Source: Roseiflexus sp034432635
GTDB taxonomy: Bacteria; Chloroflexota; Chloroflexia; Chloroflexales; Roseiflexaceae
Direction of reading: 5' to 3'
Length of the DNA: 64,000 bases
NCBI GenBank assembly: GCA_034432635.1
Contig: DAOUBK010000015.1
Coordinates: 1-64,000, forward strand
Shown: positions 44,201 to 53,574 of the stretch, one piece after another
How positions within the stretch are numbered: position 1 is the stretch's first letter
Layout of the letters: every line of letters starts with the position of its first letter
Translations under genes and position numbers: made by a program
Notes under the pieces: model-generated
What the model saw: the letters and a program-made list of their open reading frames with translations, nothing else
Database searches by the model: none
Told to the model about the DNA's origin: nothing

Positions 44201-45679
44201 GACATACTCTTGCTGCACCAGACGCTCGACAATCAGTGCTGATGATAACACACCCGGCAATCCCGCGCCAGGATGGGTTCCGGCGCCCACAAAGTACAGA
44301 TTGTCGAACTCCTCAGAGCGGTTATGCGGGCGGAACCAGGCAGATTGCAGCAACGTCGGCTCGAATGCGAACGCTGCGCCAAAGTAGTTGTTCTGTCGCC
44401 GCTGAAAGTATCGCGGGTCGGCTATGCGCTCCACAACAATATTCTTGCTCAGATCGGGAAGAAAACGCTCCTCCAGAAACGCGATGATGGCATCGCGATA
44501 CGGACGCGCCAGCATTGCCCAATCCACCTGTGATGCCAGGTTGGGTACCGGCGACAGGACGTAGAATGCGTCACAACCAGGCGGCGCCACGTCCGGTTCG
44601 TCGCGCGACGGCATGTGCAGGTAGAGTGAGAAATCCTCTGCAACCCGTTTGTGGATGAAAATATCATCGAGCAGTTCACGGTACCGTGGACCAAAAATGA
44701 TATTGTGACGCACCAGTGGCGTATTATGGTAGGTGCGCCGTGTTCCAAGATAGATGACAACCAGCGACATACTGTACTTCAACGAGCGCAGGCGGCAGTC
44801 GGTATAGTGCCGGCGGTAGCGGGGCGCGATCAGGTCGGCATAGGTATGGGCAACATCGGCGTTCGATACAACGATGTCGGCGCGATGCTCGCTGCCATCG
44901 GCGAGAACCACGCCGCGAATGCGACGTCCTTCGACGATCAGTTCACGTACCTCGGTGTTCAGATGGAGGACGACACCAAGTTCATTCAGGAGGCGCACCA
45001 GAGCATCCACGATTGCGCCAGTGCCGCCAACGGCGTAGTACACCCCCCATTCACGCTCCAGGTAGTGCACCATGGCGTAGATCGACGAGGAGTAGAACGG
45101 GTTACCGCCGATAAAGAGCGGATGGAACGAAAAACAGCGCCGCAGAAATTCGTCCTTGATATAGCGCGACACATAGCGGTAGACGCTCTCGAACGACCGC
45201 AGACGGATGAGATCGGGCGTTACACGCAGCATGTCGCGGAAGTGCAGGAAGGGCTTGTCCGCAAGTTCGACGAACCCTTTCTCGAAGATCGGTCGCGTAC
45301 TCGCCAGAAAACGCCGATACCCTTCGACATCGGCGGGGTTGATGCGTTCGATTTCGTGCAGTACCGCTGCTTCATCGGCGCTGTGATCGAACCGGTGACC
45401 GGTATGGTCATAGATGCGGTAGAACGGGTGGCACGGACGGAATTCGACATACTCCTCACGCCGACGACCTGCCACTCGCCACAGATCATCAAACATGAAT
45501 GGCGCTGTAATAACCGTCGGACCGGTATCGAATCGGAAGCCATCCACCTCCAGAACATACGCCTTACCGCCCGGCTTATCCTGCTTCTCGAAGATGTGCA
45601 CATCGTGGCCACGCGCTGCCAGGCGCACGGCGGCTGCAAGGCCGCCAAAACCGGCCCCAATGATGATGACGTTGCTCAC
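44171..45679 (-). CDS. crtI: phytoene desaturase (CrtI family)
   Basis: The protein has 502 residues from GTG 45679 (MSNVIIIGAGFGGLAAAVRLA). The FAD-binding motif is IIIGAGFGGLAAAVRLAARG plus VHIFEKQDKPGGKAY; DGFRFDTGPTVITAPF is the CrtI N-terminal signature; and YFVGAGTHPGAGLPGVLSSA is the family C-terminal motif. Desaturation of phytoene toward lycopene is the default function, although some CrtI homologues desaturate at later steps (CrtD). It is in line with bchE, which fits carotenoid synthesis for the photosystem. The last six residues come from the heptamer repeat. Confidence 0.93.
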   Translation of the reverse strand: MSNVIIIGAGFGGLAAAVRLAARGHDVHIFEKQDKPGGKAYVLEVDGFRFDTGPTVITAPFMFDDLWRVAGRRREEYVEFRPCHPFYRIYDHTGHRFDHSADEAAVLHEIERINPADVEGYRRFLASTRPIFEKGFVELADKPFLHFRDMLRVTPDLIRLRSFESVYRYVSRYIKDEFLRRCFSFHPLFIGGNPFYSSSIYAMVHYLEREWGVYYAVGGTGAIVDALVRLLNELGVVLHLNTEVRELIVEGRRIRGVVLADGSEHRADIVVSNADVAHTYADLIAPRYRRHYTDCRLRSLKYSMSLVVIYLGTRRTYHNTPLVRHNIIFGPRYRELLDDIFIHKRVAEDFSLYLHMPSRDEPDVAPPGCDAFYVLSPVPNLASQVDWAMLARPYRDAIIAFLEERFLPDLSKNIVVERIADPRYFQRRQNNYFGAAFAFEPTLLQSAWFRPHNRSEEFDNLYFVGAGTHPGAGLPGVLSSALIVERLVQQEYVGRCALNVER

Positions 45680-45749
45680 CTGTGACCTCCAACGCACAAG
45701 GGGCGCGGCATGCCGCGCCCTGACGAACCTGGTATAATGGGAAACGGAT

Positions 45750-47336
45750 TTATTCCTCGTGTTCCACGTACTCCGGCACATCCTTCGGTGCGCCGCAGAC
45801 GGTCATTGTGCCGCGAAAATCGACATCGGCGGACAGTTCGGGACGCTTCTGCTTCAACTCTGCGATCTGTTCGCGCGTCAACACCTTCGTCTCGTCAAAT
45901 CCCAGGTCAATTGAACCGTCAATGTGCACCCGCTCCAGGTCGTAGAACCGCTTGGTGAAGGTTGTTTTGGCGAACGCCTTCAAACAGCCGAGCATATAGC
46001 GCCGCTTGAACGGGTCTTTGATCCAGGGATAACTCAGGAATGCCTTGCGCATGTAGAAACGTGCATAATTGCGCAGCACACCTTTGAGCACCTGCTCGCG
46101 CGTCATCGCGTCCGGCTGAATGATCGGCGTAACGAAATTGTACTTCGAGAAGTCGCGTACTTCGACCCGATCGCCCAGTTCTTCGAACAACTCGGCAAAC
46201 GGCCACGGCGTGTACATATTCCAGTTCGCCATGTCCGCATTCCAGTCGAGCGCAAACCGGTACGTCTCTTCGATGGTTTCAGGGGTCTCGTTCTCCAGAC
46301 CCATGATGAACTGCGCTTCGGCAACGATCCCCTGATCCTGGAGCAACTTGATGGCGCGCTTATTCTGTTCGATCGTCGTCTCCTTGCGGAAGCGGTCGAG
46401 ATTCATCTGCGCTGCGGCTTCGGTACCCAGCGAGACGTGCACCAGCCCGGCACGACGGTAGAGCGGCAGGTACTTCTCATCACGCAGAATATCGGTGACG
46501 CGGGTGTTGATGCCCCAGTGAACGCCGAGTTTGCGTCGCTCCAACTCCTCGCACATCGCAATGAATTTTTTGCGGTAGATCGTCGGCTCTTCGTCCGCCA
46601 GAATAAAGAAACCAATCTTGTATTCGCGCACCAGCAGTTCAATTTCATCGACAAATGCAATCGGATCACGCACACGATATTTGCGCCAGAACTTCCATTG
46701 TGAGCAGAAACGGCACGTGAACGGGCATCCGCGCGCAAAGTTCGGCACTGCTACCCGCACATTCAGTGGAATGTAGATATACTTCTCCCACTCCAGCAGA
46801 CTCCAGTCGGGGGTCAGGGTCGAAAGATCGGCAATCGGTGGATGCGCCGGCGTTGCCACCACCCGATCCTCATCCAGGAACGCAATTCCCTGGATCTGAT
46901 GGCGATCACGCTCATCGCTGCCATTCTCGATCGCACGCATCAGATTGACGATGATCTCTTCCCCTTCACCGCGCACGATGTAGTCGATCCAGGGCGCTTC
47001 AGTCAATACCTGCGCATACATAAAAGTCGGGTGCACACCACCCAGGATCGTTTTGCAGCCGGGGTTGGCTTCACGCGCCAGGCGCAACGTTTCCTGCGCC
47101 TTGTAGATCATCGGCGTGATCGCTGTCGCCATGACAACGTCCGGACGATTGGTGCGGATGATCTGTGCGACGGTGCTGTCCGGCAGATTGTTGGTCATCG
47201 CATCGACAAAGCGCAGGTTGGAGTATCCGGCCTTCCGCAGTGCACCGCCGATGTATGCCACCCAACTCGGCGGCCAGTTGCCGGCAATCTCTGCTCCACC
47301 TGCGTGATAGTTCGGCTGGATCATCAGGATACGCAT
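45750..47336 (-). CDS. bchE: anaerobic Mg-protoporphyrin IX monomethyl ester cyclase (BchE)
   Basis: The protein has 528 residues from ATG 47336, with AAGGAG about 7 nt upstream. A cobalamin-binding domain (MRILMIQPNYHAGGAEIAG, ILGGVHPTFM) is followed by a radical-SAM domain with the cluster motif CPFTCRFCSQWKFW (CxxxCxxC). This is the oxygen-independent route to ring E of bacteriochlorophyll. It lies in the minus-strand pigment cluster, after bchJ and a SPASM protein and before crtI. The family length and the start IQPNYHAGG are highly characteristic. Confidence 0.95.
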   Translation of the reverse strand: MRILMIQPNYHAGGAEIAGNWPPSWVAYIGGALRKAGYSNLRFVDAMTNNLPDSTVAQIIRTNRPDVVMATAITPMIYKAQETLRLAREANPGCKTILGGVHPTFMYAQVLTEAPWIDYIVRGEGEEIIVNLMRAIENGSDERDRHQIQGIAFLDEDRVVATPAHPPIADLSTLTPDWSLLEWEKYIYIPLNVRVAVPNFARGCPFTCRFCSQWKFWRKYRVRDPIAFVDEIELLVREYKIGFFILADEEPTIYRKKFIAMCEELERRKLGVHWGINTRVTDILRDEKYLPLYRRAGLVHVSLGTEAAAQMNLDRFRKETTIEQNKRAIKLLQDQGIVAEAQFIMGLENETPETIEETYRFALDWNADMANWNMYTPWPFAELFEELGDRVEVRDFSKYNFVTPIIQPDAMTREQVLKGVLRNYARFYMRKAFLSYPWIKDPFKRRYMLGCLKAFAKTTFTKRFYDLERVHIDGSIDLGFDETKVLTREQIAELKQKRPELSADVDFRGTMTVCGAPKDVPEYVEHEE

Positions 47337-47404
47337 GATCGACTCCTTACACAAACCTGGTAGCGATAATCGTGCTCACGACGACCTGGACGTTGCAATC
47401 TGCC

Positions 47405-48508
47405 TCACATGGTTCGCCCTGGTTGATACGTGCAGAGGGGATCCTCCGCCAGTGGATCGCCGCTGGCAGCAAAGGCGCGTGCACGCGATCCGCCGCAGAT
47501 CGCGCGGTATTCGCACCGTCCGCAGCGCCCGCCGAACTGCAATGGATCGTGCAGGGCGCTGAACAGCAGCGACTCGCGGTAAACCTGCACAATATGATCG
47601 GTGCGCACATTGCCAGCAGCACGCGGCAGGAAACCGGCTGGACAGATGTCGCCGGTATTCGAGACAAACACAATGCCGTTGCCGTCCCGAATGCCAAACC
47701 CCCGTCCGACCGGCGTCTGACGGATCTGTTCGCTGCTCATACCGGCAGCGCGCATTTCACCAAGTGCAATCCGCCGGTACGATGGTGCCTCGGTTGTGGC
47801 GACGGCAAATGGCGCTTCCTGAGCAATCCGATAGATCCAGATCATCAACGCCTCGGCTTCGGCAGGCATCAGCGACTGCAACACTCGTCCACGCCCGACG
47901 GAAATGAGAAAGAAGAGACTCCAACGGGCAACCTGCTTCGTCTTCAGAAGATCGTAGACCGCCGGCAGATCGTCGGCGGTCTCCGCTGCGACGAGGGTGT
48001 TGATCTGAAGCGGCATATCAAGATCCGCCGCCCACTCCATCGCCTCGATGGTGCGATCAAACGTGCCTTCGACGCCACGAATAGCGTCGTGGCGGGCGGC
48101 ATTCGAGCCATCGAGACTCAACCCAAGCGCCTCGACGCCGTGTGCCTTGAGCGCCGCGAGCATGGTGCGCGTCAGGTTAGGCGTGGCGCTTGGTGTGATC
48201 GAGACCGGTATGCCGAGCGCACGCGCGGCGTCGATCAGGTCGAGCAGATCTGGTCGGGCGAGCGGATCACCGCCGGTCAGGATCAACTGCGGCAGTGGAT
48301 TGCCGAAATCGGGAATCTGCCGCAAGAAGCGAACGCTCTCCTCGAACGAGAGTTGTAGCGGATGTGGGTGCGGCATCGCTTCCGCGCGACAGTGGCGACA
48401 GGCGAGCGCACACGCCTGTGTCATCTCCCAGTAGATATTGAGCGGCGTCAACGCAAAATTGCGCGGAGCATGACGCATAGAGCGAACCGATTGTGGTGGA
48501 GCAGTCAC
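47405..48508 (-). CDS. radical SAM/SPASM protein next to bchE
   Basis: The protein has 367 residues from GTG 48508, with GGAGG 7 nt upstream. The radical-SAM cluster motif is CALACRHCRAE (CxxxCxxC) and the GGDPLARPDL motif follows. The SPASM-like C-terminus has CPAGF, CGRCEYRAICGGSRARAFA and a final LCTYQP, suited to an auxiliary 4Fe-4S cluster. It resembles NirJ/AhbD-type heme-modifying enzymes and TIGR04053-like proteins. Placement between bchJ and bchE suggests a role in tetrapyrrole or bacteriochlorophyll tailoring. This role is inferred from position only. Confidence 0.82.
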   Translation of the reverse strand: MTAPPQSVRSMRHAPRNFALTPLNIYWEMTQACALACRHCRAEAMPHPHPLQLSFEESVRFLRQIPDFGNPLPQLILTGGDPLARPDLLDLIDAARALGIPVSITPSATPNLTRTMLAALKAHGVEALGLSLDGSNAARHDAIRGVEGTFDRTIEAMEWAADLDMPLQINTLVAAETADDLPAVYDLLKTKQVARWSLFFLISVGRGRVLQSLMPAEAEALMIWIYRIAQEAPFAVATTEAPSYRRIALGEMRAAGMSSEQIRQTPVGRGFGIRDGNGIVFVSNTGDICPAGFLPRAAGNVRTDHIVQVYRESLLFSALHDPLQFGGRCGRCEYRAICGGSRARAFAASGDPLAEDPLCTYQPGRTM

Positions 48509-48591
48509 TCGCACACCTCCATGTAGTGAAAACTGAGAACTACCTCTATCAGAAAATAGGCGCCTGCAACGCGCCTGCATCCCATCAATGG

Positions 48592-49191
48592 TCAACACTG
48601 GATTGCATACCGACAGCGGCGATCACCCCGCGCCTGACACTCAAGATCGCGCAATGTTGCGTGCGGGCAAACCAGTTTACGAAACATGTGCTCGAATGCG
48701 CCACGATAATAGGCGCACATGGCCGCAGCCATCGCCGACGTATCGAACAGCGCCCCATTTGCAATCGACAGTGATGGCGTTGGTGTGAGATCGTAGGCAA
48801 ACACACCGCTTCCGGCGAAAGTCCAGGTATAGCGTCGCATTGCCGGCAATAGCAGACGCAACCGTAGCCGTGGCGGCAACAGGCGAAGCGCAATGCGCGC
48901 AGTCGGTGGGATACGGTTGGCAAACACGTACTCCGAAGTCAACTGCCCGGAGCGCGCCATGACCACATTCGTCCGATCCTCGCCTATCTGCTCGATGAGC
49001 AGTTCGACCAGTGCGTGAAATTCACGCTCATCGATCAGCTCGTGCGGCAGATGATCCGGGAGATCGCCCGCCCCGCCACGCACTAGCACAGTACGCGCTC
49101 CTTCATCGCCGAACATTTCCTGCAGCGCTGCAACCGTCTGGATAATCGCATTCGGGCCGATCTTGCCCGTGCCACGAGCCGCTGTCGTCAT
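48592..49191 (-). CDS. bchJ: BchJ-type V4R-domain protein
   Basis: The protein has 199 residues from ATG 49191. The C-terminal V4R domain has YYRGAFEHMFRKLVCPHATL followed by DLECQARGDRRCRYAI, with the conserved cysteine cluster. BchJ was first called 4-vinyl reductase but later work assigns that reaction to other enzymes, so it is more likely a chaperone or assembly factor for chlorophyllide intermediates. It is the first gene of the minus-strand pigment cluster. Confidence 0.85.
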   Translation of the reverse strand: MTTAARGTGKIGPNAIIQTVAALQEMFGDEGARTVLVRGGAGDLPDHLPHELIDEREFHALVELLIEQIGEDRTNVVMARSGQLTSEYVFANRIPPTARIALRLLPPRLRLRLLLPAMRRYTWTFAGSGVFAYDLTPTPSLSIANGALFDTSAMAAAMCAYYRGAFEHMFRKLVCPHATLRDLECQARGDRRCRYAIQC

Positions 49192-49587
49192 CCTGCCCTC
49201 GCCACGATTGTTAACGGGAACTGATCGCACTATACTGCCAGCACGCGAGGTGTACCGAAATGGTTCATCAATCGTTCGTTGCGCTTTCTTAACCAGGTTG
49301 CAACCAGGCAATTTTGTCGAGCAATTGTGCAGGAGATGTACGCGGGCATTCGATAGACAACCGGCTATTCAGTGTTAGATCCATCGCCGGTCTTCTCCAG
49401 GTTGCGCGTACCCCACGATCCAATGTCGGGGTGACAACGGCACTGGTGACTCAGCGCCGGCGGGTGAGTTGCAACCAGTTCGACTCAATTTTGAATAAGA
49501 ATTTATGACGAACTGACTGGAATTGTCGCTCAATCTGATGTATATTTGTGCTACACGGTTAATCGTAAGACCGGCAGGCGCAGTACT
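49192..49587. other. divergent intergenic region between bchJ and the sensor kinase
   Basis: This 396-bp region holds no gene. It must carry the promoters of both directions. I could not assign a confident promoter or operator, although TATACT (49230-49235) is present on + and reads TATAGT-like on minus. Confidence 0.45.
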
Positions 49588-50628
49588 ATGAGTTCGCAGG
49601 AAGAGCCAGCGATACCGGTCGCTCTCCGCGAGGCGCACGATATTGTGGCGGAGCAACTGGAGCGGTTGCGCGCTCTGGCGGAACGTGAGCGCCAGGAGGC
49701 GCATGCGCTCAATGCTGCGCTCCGTCAGGCTGAACGCGAACTCGATGAAGTGACCCTCCAGTACCGTACTGCGCTTCAGCAGCGACGCTCGAACGCCGAA
49801 ACGCTCGGTCAGCAGATGGCAAAACTGCGGGCGCGTTGTGATGGACTGACCCGCAACGTGGATATGCGGCGCAGCGGTTTAAGACAGATAGAACTGCTGA
49901 TCCGCCAGATCGAAATGAGTAGCAGTACATTGATGAATACCGGAACGAGTGCAACATCCGATCCCTGGGCGCTGGCGCTGCGTTCGCAGGTTATTCATGG
50001 GCGAGAAGAGGAACGGGTGCGCCTGGCACGTGAGGTTCACGACGGACCGGCACAGGTGCTCGCGAATTCGCTGATGTTGCTCGAAACCTGTTACACGCTG
50101 GCGCAACAGCAAACCGGCGAACAGGCTGAAAAACTGGCACAGATGATCGATCGTCTGCGCAGCGCGACCCGTGAAGGATTGAGCGAAGTCCGCCGCTTTA
50201 TCGCCAACCTGCGCCCTGGACAGGTCTCCGAACGCGGTCTGGTTGAAGCACTGCGCGACTATTTGCGCTCCTATGGCAATACCTACAATGTGCGGGTGAC
50301 ATTCGAAGCCGATGCTGTGCCGCGACAGGCAGACGAAGTCGAAATCGTCCTCTATCGGATCGTCCAGGAGGCGCTTCAGAACGCACACAAATATGCGCGT
50401 GGCGCACCGATCACGGTGCGTCTTGCGCAGCAGGCAACCACGCTTATCCTGTCGGTGCGCGACGAGGGACCGGGATTTGATCCCCGCGAGGTAGCCCGAC
50501 GCACCGGCAAGAGCAACTGGGGGCTGACAAATATGCGCGAGCGCGCAGAGTTGATCGGCGCACGCCTGACAGTAGCATCACGTCCGGGGCATGGAACTGA
50601 GGTAACGGTTATGCTTCCACTGGAATAG
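49588..50628 (+). CDS. NarL-type (HisKA_3) sensor histidine kinase
   Basis: The protein has 346 residues from ATG 49588. The first 120 residues are coiled coil with no membrane helix. The HisKA_3 dimerisation/phosphorylation motif is EERVRLAREVHDGPAQVLAN (phosphoacceptor His in EVHD). ATPase motifs are VLYRIVQEALQNAHKYA, VRDEGPGFD and WGLTNMRERAELIGA. It is a DegS-like cytoplasmic kinase, likely sensing an internal signal. It sits 5 bp from its response regulator and divergent from the pigment cluster, so it is a candidate regulator of bacteriochlorophyll and carotenoid genes. Confidence 0.9.
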   Translation: MSSQEEPAIPVALREAHDIVAEQLERLRALAERERQEAHALNAALRQAERELDEVTLQYRTALQQRRSNAETLGQQMAKLRARCDGLTRNVDMRRSGLRQIELLIRQIEMSSSTLMNTGTSATSDPWALALRSQVIHGREEERVRLAREVHDGPAQVLANSLMLLETCYTLAQQQTGEQAEKLAQMIDRLRSATREGLSEVRRFIANLRPGQVSERGLVEALRDYLRSYGNTYNVRVTFEADAVPRQADEVEIVLYRIVQEALQNAHKYARGAPITVRLAQQATTLILSVRDEGPGFDPREVARRTGKSNWGLTNMRERAELIGARLTVASRPGHGTEVTVMLPLE

Positions 50629-50633
50629 CCAGG

Positions 50634-51368
50634 GTGAAGATGATGGAACAGCGTATTCGTGTCCTGATTATCGATGATCACCCGCTCTTCCGCCAGGGTA
50701 TTCGCTGGAGTCTGGAAGAGGCTGGCGATATGGAAGTGGTCGGTGAGGCGGAAAATGGGCAGGAAGCAATCAAGCTGGCGGAACGTCTCGTGCCGGATGT
50801 CGTTCTGGTTGATATCAACCTGCCGGGACTGAACGGTCTGGAGGTTGCCCGCGTCATCAAGCGACGGGAACCGCGCATCGGTTTGATTGTCATCAGTGTC
50901 TACGAGGATGACGATCAACTCTTTCAGGCTATCAAAGTCGGCGCGGCAGCCTATTCATCGAAAGATGTGCATCCGCGCGACCTGGTACGCATGATCCGCG
51001 AAGTCGCACGCGGGAAGTACCTGATCAACGATAGTGTTATTGCCAAGCCGCATGTCGCCACCCGTGTGCTGCATCAGTTTCGCGAGCTTGCCGCCACCGA
51101 AGATGAGCGTACCAGCGCGTTGTTTGCGCCGCTGACGTCGCGCGAAATCGAGATCCTCGACTGCATCGCTCGTGGGTTATCGAACAAAGAGATCGCTTCT
51201 CAACTTTCGATCAGCGGACAGACGGTCAAAAACCATATTACTTCCATTCTGTCGAAACTTCAGGTCAATGATCGAACGATGGCGGTTATCTATGCGATTC
51301 AGCGTGGCTGGATCCGCATGGGGTACGATGGACATAGTCATGCGGTCGGTGATAAGCGATCATCATGA
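50634..51368 (+). CDS. NarL/FixJ-family response regulator
   Basis: The protein has 244 residues. The receiver has RVLIIDDHPLFRQG, the phosphoacceptor aspartate in DVVLVDINLPGLNGLEVA and the lysine of AAYSSKDV. The LuxR-type helix-turn-helix is LTSREIEILDCIARGLSNKE followed by TVKNHITSILSKL. It starts 5 bp after the kinase (GTG 50634; ATG 50640 or 50643 are alternatives). It should bind DNA as a dimer once phosphorylated; the neighbouring pigment promoters are plausible targets. Confidence 0.9.
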   Translation: MKMMEQRIRVLIIDDHPLFRQGIRWSLEEAGDMEVVGEAENGQEAIKLAERLVPDVVLVDINLPGLNGLEVARVIKRREPRIGLIVISVYEDDDQLFQAIKVGAAAYSSKDVHPRDLVRMIREVARGKYLINDSVIAKPHVATRVLHQFRELAATEDERTSALFAPLTSREIEILDCIARGLSNKEIASQLSISGQTVKNHITSILSKLQVNDRTMAVIYAIQRGWIRMGYDGHSHAVGDKRSS

Positions 51369-51375
51369 GCACGAA

Positions 51376-51403
51376 ACGTTCAACCTTCAACCTTCAACCT
51401 TCC
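51376..51403. repeat. heptameric tandem repeat (tract 5)
   Basis: Units are acgttca, accttca, accttca, accttcc. It overlaps the last codons and stop of the binding-protein gene at 51394 and lies 7 bp past the response regulator stop. Confidence 0.75.
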
Positions 51404-53154
51404 ACCGCTACATACCAGCGCTCGATATTCCACATATAGTTGGGCGTCATCAGGTTGACCGGTCCGTCCAGCGTTTGTACCTGCGAACTGCATACCACCG
51501 CTATGCGATCAGCCCAGAGAAACAGATATGGACGCAGAAGCGCCACCCGTTCCTGTGCGCGCTGGATCGCCTGCGCCCGTTTACGCAGATCGTATAACTG
51601 CCGCGCAGCTCCTGCCTGATTATCGTAGACCGGATCGCTGAACCCTACAAAGTTAAGCGTCGGGCGCGTATCTGCCACTCCCTGGTTGATCTGACTCGAA
51701 TGAAAGAGTGCAAAATCGTCCGGATCATAGAACGCATAGTCGGCGAAATCCGGATCGGCGACGCCATTCACCCAACCGCCGATCAACAGATCGAAGTCGT
51801 AGGGCGGCGCGTATTTCGAGCGAATGACCGTGGCAAAATCGGCAGGTTGCACGACAATATCCATTCCGATCTGCTCAGCAGCGCTGGCAATCAACTCGGC
51901 GGCGCGCACCCGATGCGGATCGTCGGCGCGCACAAAGAGTTGTGCCGTCAGCGGGATGCCGTTGCGCTGGCGAATGGCGCCTTCCGGCGGTAGACGCCAC
52001 CCGGCTTCGTCCAGCAGCGCCCGCGCCCGATCCAGATCGACCGTTGTGGTTGGCGGCGGCGTCAGGTCTGCCCAGGAACCCGGAGCGGCGCTGCTGCCGA
52101 TGAGCATCCCCTGCCCATCGGTCGCCTCCTGCACGATACGCGGCAGATCGATTGCCGCCACCAGCGCCTCGCGCAGCCGCAGATCGCTGAAGATCCGGTC
52201 GGAACGCAGGTTGAAGGCAAGAAAATAATAGCCATTCTCGGCATATGCACCCGATTGCAACATTGGCGCCGTTTTGGTTATGACGCTGGCGACACTCCAG
52301 GGCAGTTCAGCCAGTAGCAAACGTCCATCCTGTAACGCCGATGCAGCCACCTGTGCATCGGGCGCGATGACGAATACCACCCGATTAAGGAGCGGCGCAC
52401 CGCGGTAGAATGCCTGATTCGCCGCCAGCGTGATTGCCACGCCCGGCTCACGCTGTTCAACACGGAACGGACCGCTGCCAACCGGCGCATCCCAGGCGTT
52501 GAATTCCGCCAGGTTCCTGCCGATCAGCAGGTGACGCGGCAGCACCGGCGTCGTGAGCAGGCTCAAGATCGGCGCGTAGCGTTCATCGAGGCGGATGACA
52601 ATCGTATCGCTCGCCGGCGCCGTCACCTCGACAATCCGTCGCAAGTTGGTGAGCAGCGCTGTAGACGGCGGTAGAGCACGCAACGCATCGAGCGTAAAGA
52701 TGACATCATCAACCGTGACCGGACGCCCGTCATGCCAAACGGCATCACTCCGCAGCGTGAACGTAATCACCCGCCCATCGGCTGAGGCTAACCAACCCGT
52801 TGCCAGGTCCGGTTGCGGCGCCAGGGTCGCGTCCAGACGCACCAGACCACTGTAGATCAACCCGATGATCTGCTCCTCGCCGCGGGTGCGCGGATGCCAG
52901 GGTTGCAAGGTAACACTATCGCCGGACAGACGAACGGTGAGGTTGTCACCACGCGGCAGCGCGGTAGGTGTTGGTGGCGCCGACGTGGGTGCAGCAGTCG
53001 ACGCAGCTTCACCGGTCGCAGTCGGCTGAGCCGGCGCACCGCAAGCCGCGAGCAGCACGAGCAGTGTCACCGCAACCCAGACGCTGGCGCCGAACAATTG
53101 GAACAACAGTCTGAGAGGAAGAGGGGTATGGATTGCCGACGGTAACTTATTCAC
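51394..53154 (-). CDS. ABC transporter substrate-binding lipoprotein (family 5, peptide/nickel type)
   Basis: The protein has 586 residues from GTG 53154. Signal peptide VTLLVLLAAC ends in a lipobox Cys, followed by a Thr/Pro linker. The binding domain is SBP_bac_5 (TLQPWHPRTRGEEQIIGLIYSGL, LATGWLASADGRVITFTLR, WHDGRPVTVDDVIFTLDAL). Such proteins deliver oligopeptides, nickel or other ligands to an ABC permease, which is not in the window. The GTG overlaps the end of the upstream XRE gene, so the two are translated in tandem. Confidence 0.9.
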   Translation of the reverse strand: MNKLPSAIHTPLPLRLLFQLFGASVWVAVTLLVLLAACGAPAQPTATGEAASTAAPTSAPPTPTALPRGDNLTVRLSGDSVTLQPWHPRTRGEEQIIGLIYSGLVRLDATLAPQPDLATGWLASADGRVITFTLRSDAVWHDGRPVTVDDVIFTLDALRALPPSTALLTNLRRIVEVTAPASDTIVIRLDERYAPILSLLTTPVLPRHLLIGRNLAEFNAWDAPVGSGPFRVEQREPGVAITLAANQAFYRGAPLLNRVVFVIAPDAQVAASALQDGRLLLAELPWSVASVITKTAPMLQSGAYAENGYYFLAFNLRSDRIFSDLRLREALVAAIDLPRIVQEATDGQGMLIGSSAAPGSWADLTPPPTTTVDLDRARALLDEAGWRLPPEGAIRQRNGIPLTAQLFVRADDPHRVRAAELIASAAEQIGMDIVVQPADFATVIRSKYAPPYDFDLLIGGWVNGVADPDFADYAFYDPDDFALFHSSQINQGVADTRPTLNFVGFSDPVYDNQAGAARQLYDLRKRAQAIQRAQERVALLRPYLFLWADRIAVVCSSQVQTLDGPVNLMTPNYMWNIERWYVAVEG

Positions 53155-53506
53155 GGGGGAGATTCTGCTGATCGCGCAGGAATAACAGGAAAGCGCGCGC
53201 CATCTGCTGATGCTCAGGAGAAAGAGAGTCGTACAGGTTCAGGAATGCCTCGCGATCGCGGTGCGCTGTCGAAAACTTATAGCCATCCGCCGCAGCCGCC
53301 TCACTGAGCAGTTCGAAGGCTGTGGTGCGAAAGGCGGTCGCCATCGCCTCAATCTCGGCGATGCGCGCGCTACTCTGCCCGTTTTCGATACTGCTGATAT
53401 AACTGCCGCTCACGCCAATGCGACTTCCCAGTTCCGCCTGCGTCAACCGATCGCGCTGACGTTTGCGTTTAATCACTTCACCGACACGTTCGTTGAATGA
53501 CGGCAT
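53147..53506 (-). CDS. XRE-family transcriptional regulator
   Basis: The protein has 119 residues from ATG 53506 (MPSFNERVGEVIKRKRQR). The Cro/CI-type helix-turn-helix is LTQAELGSRIGVSGSYISSI, with ENGQSSARIAEIEAMATAF completing it. A helical C-terminal tail (SLSPEHQQMARAFLLFLRD) may dimerise. It overlaps the start of the binding-protein gene by 8 bp, and may regulate that gene or the secreted protein upstream. Confidence 0.85.
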   Translation of the reverse strand: MPSFNERVGEVIKRKRQRDRLTQAELGSRIGVSGSYISSIENGQSSARIAEIEAMATAFRTTAFELLSEAAAADGYKFSTAHRDREAFLNLYDSLSPEHQQMARAFLLFLRDQQNLPRE

Positions 53507-53574
53507 AGGAGCGCTCGGAACACTGGTAAGCCAGAAACACGGCAAGACTACCGGCACGACTCTTAGCCGGCATG

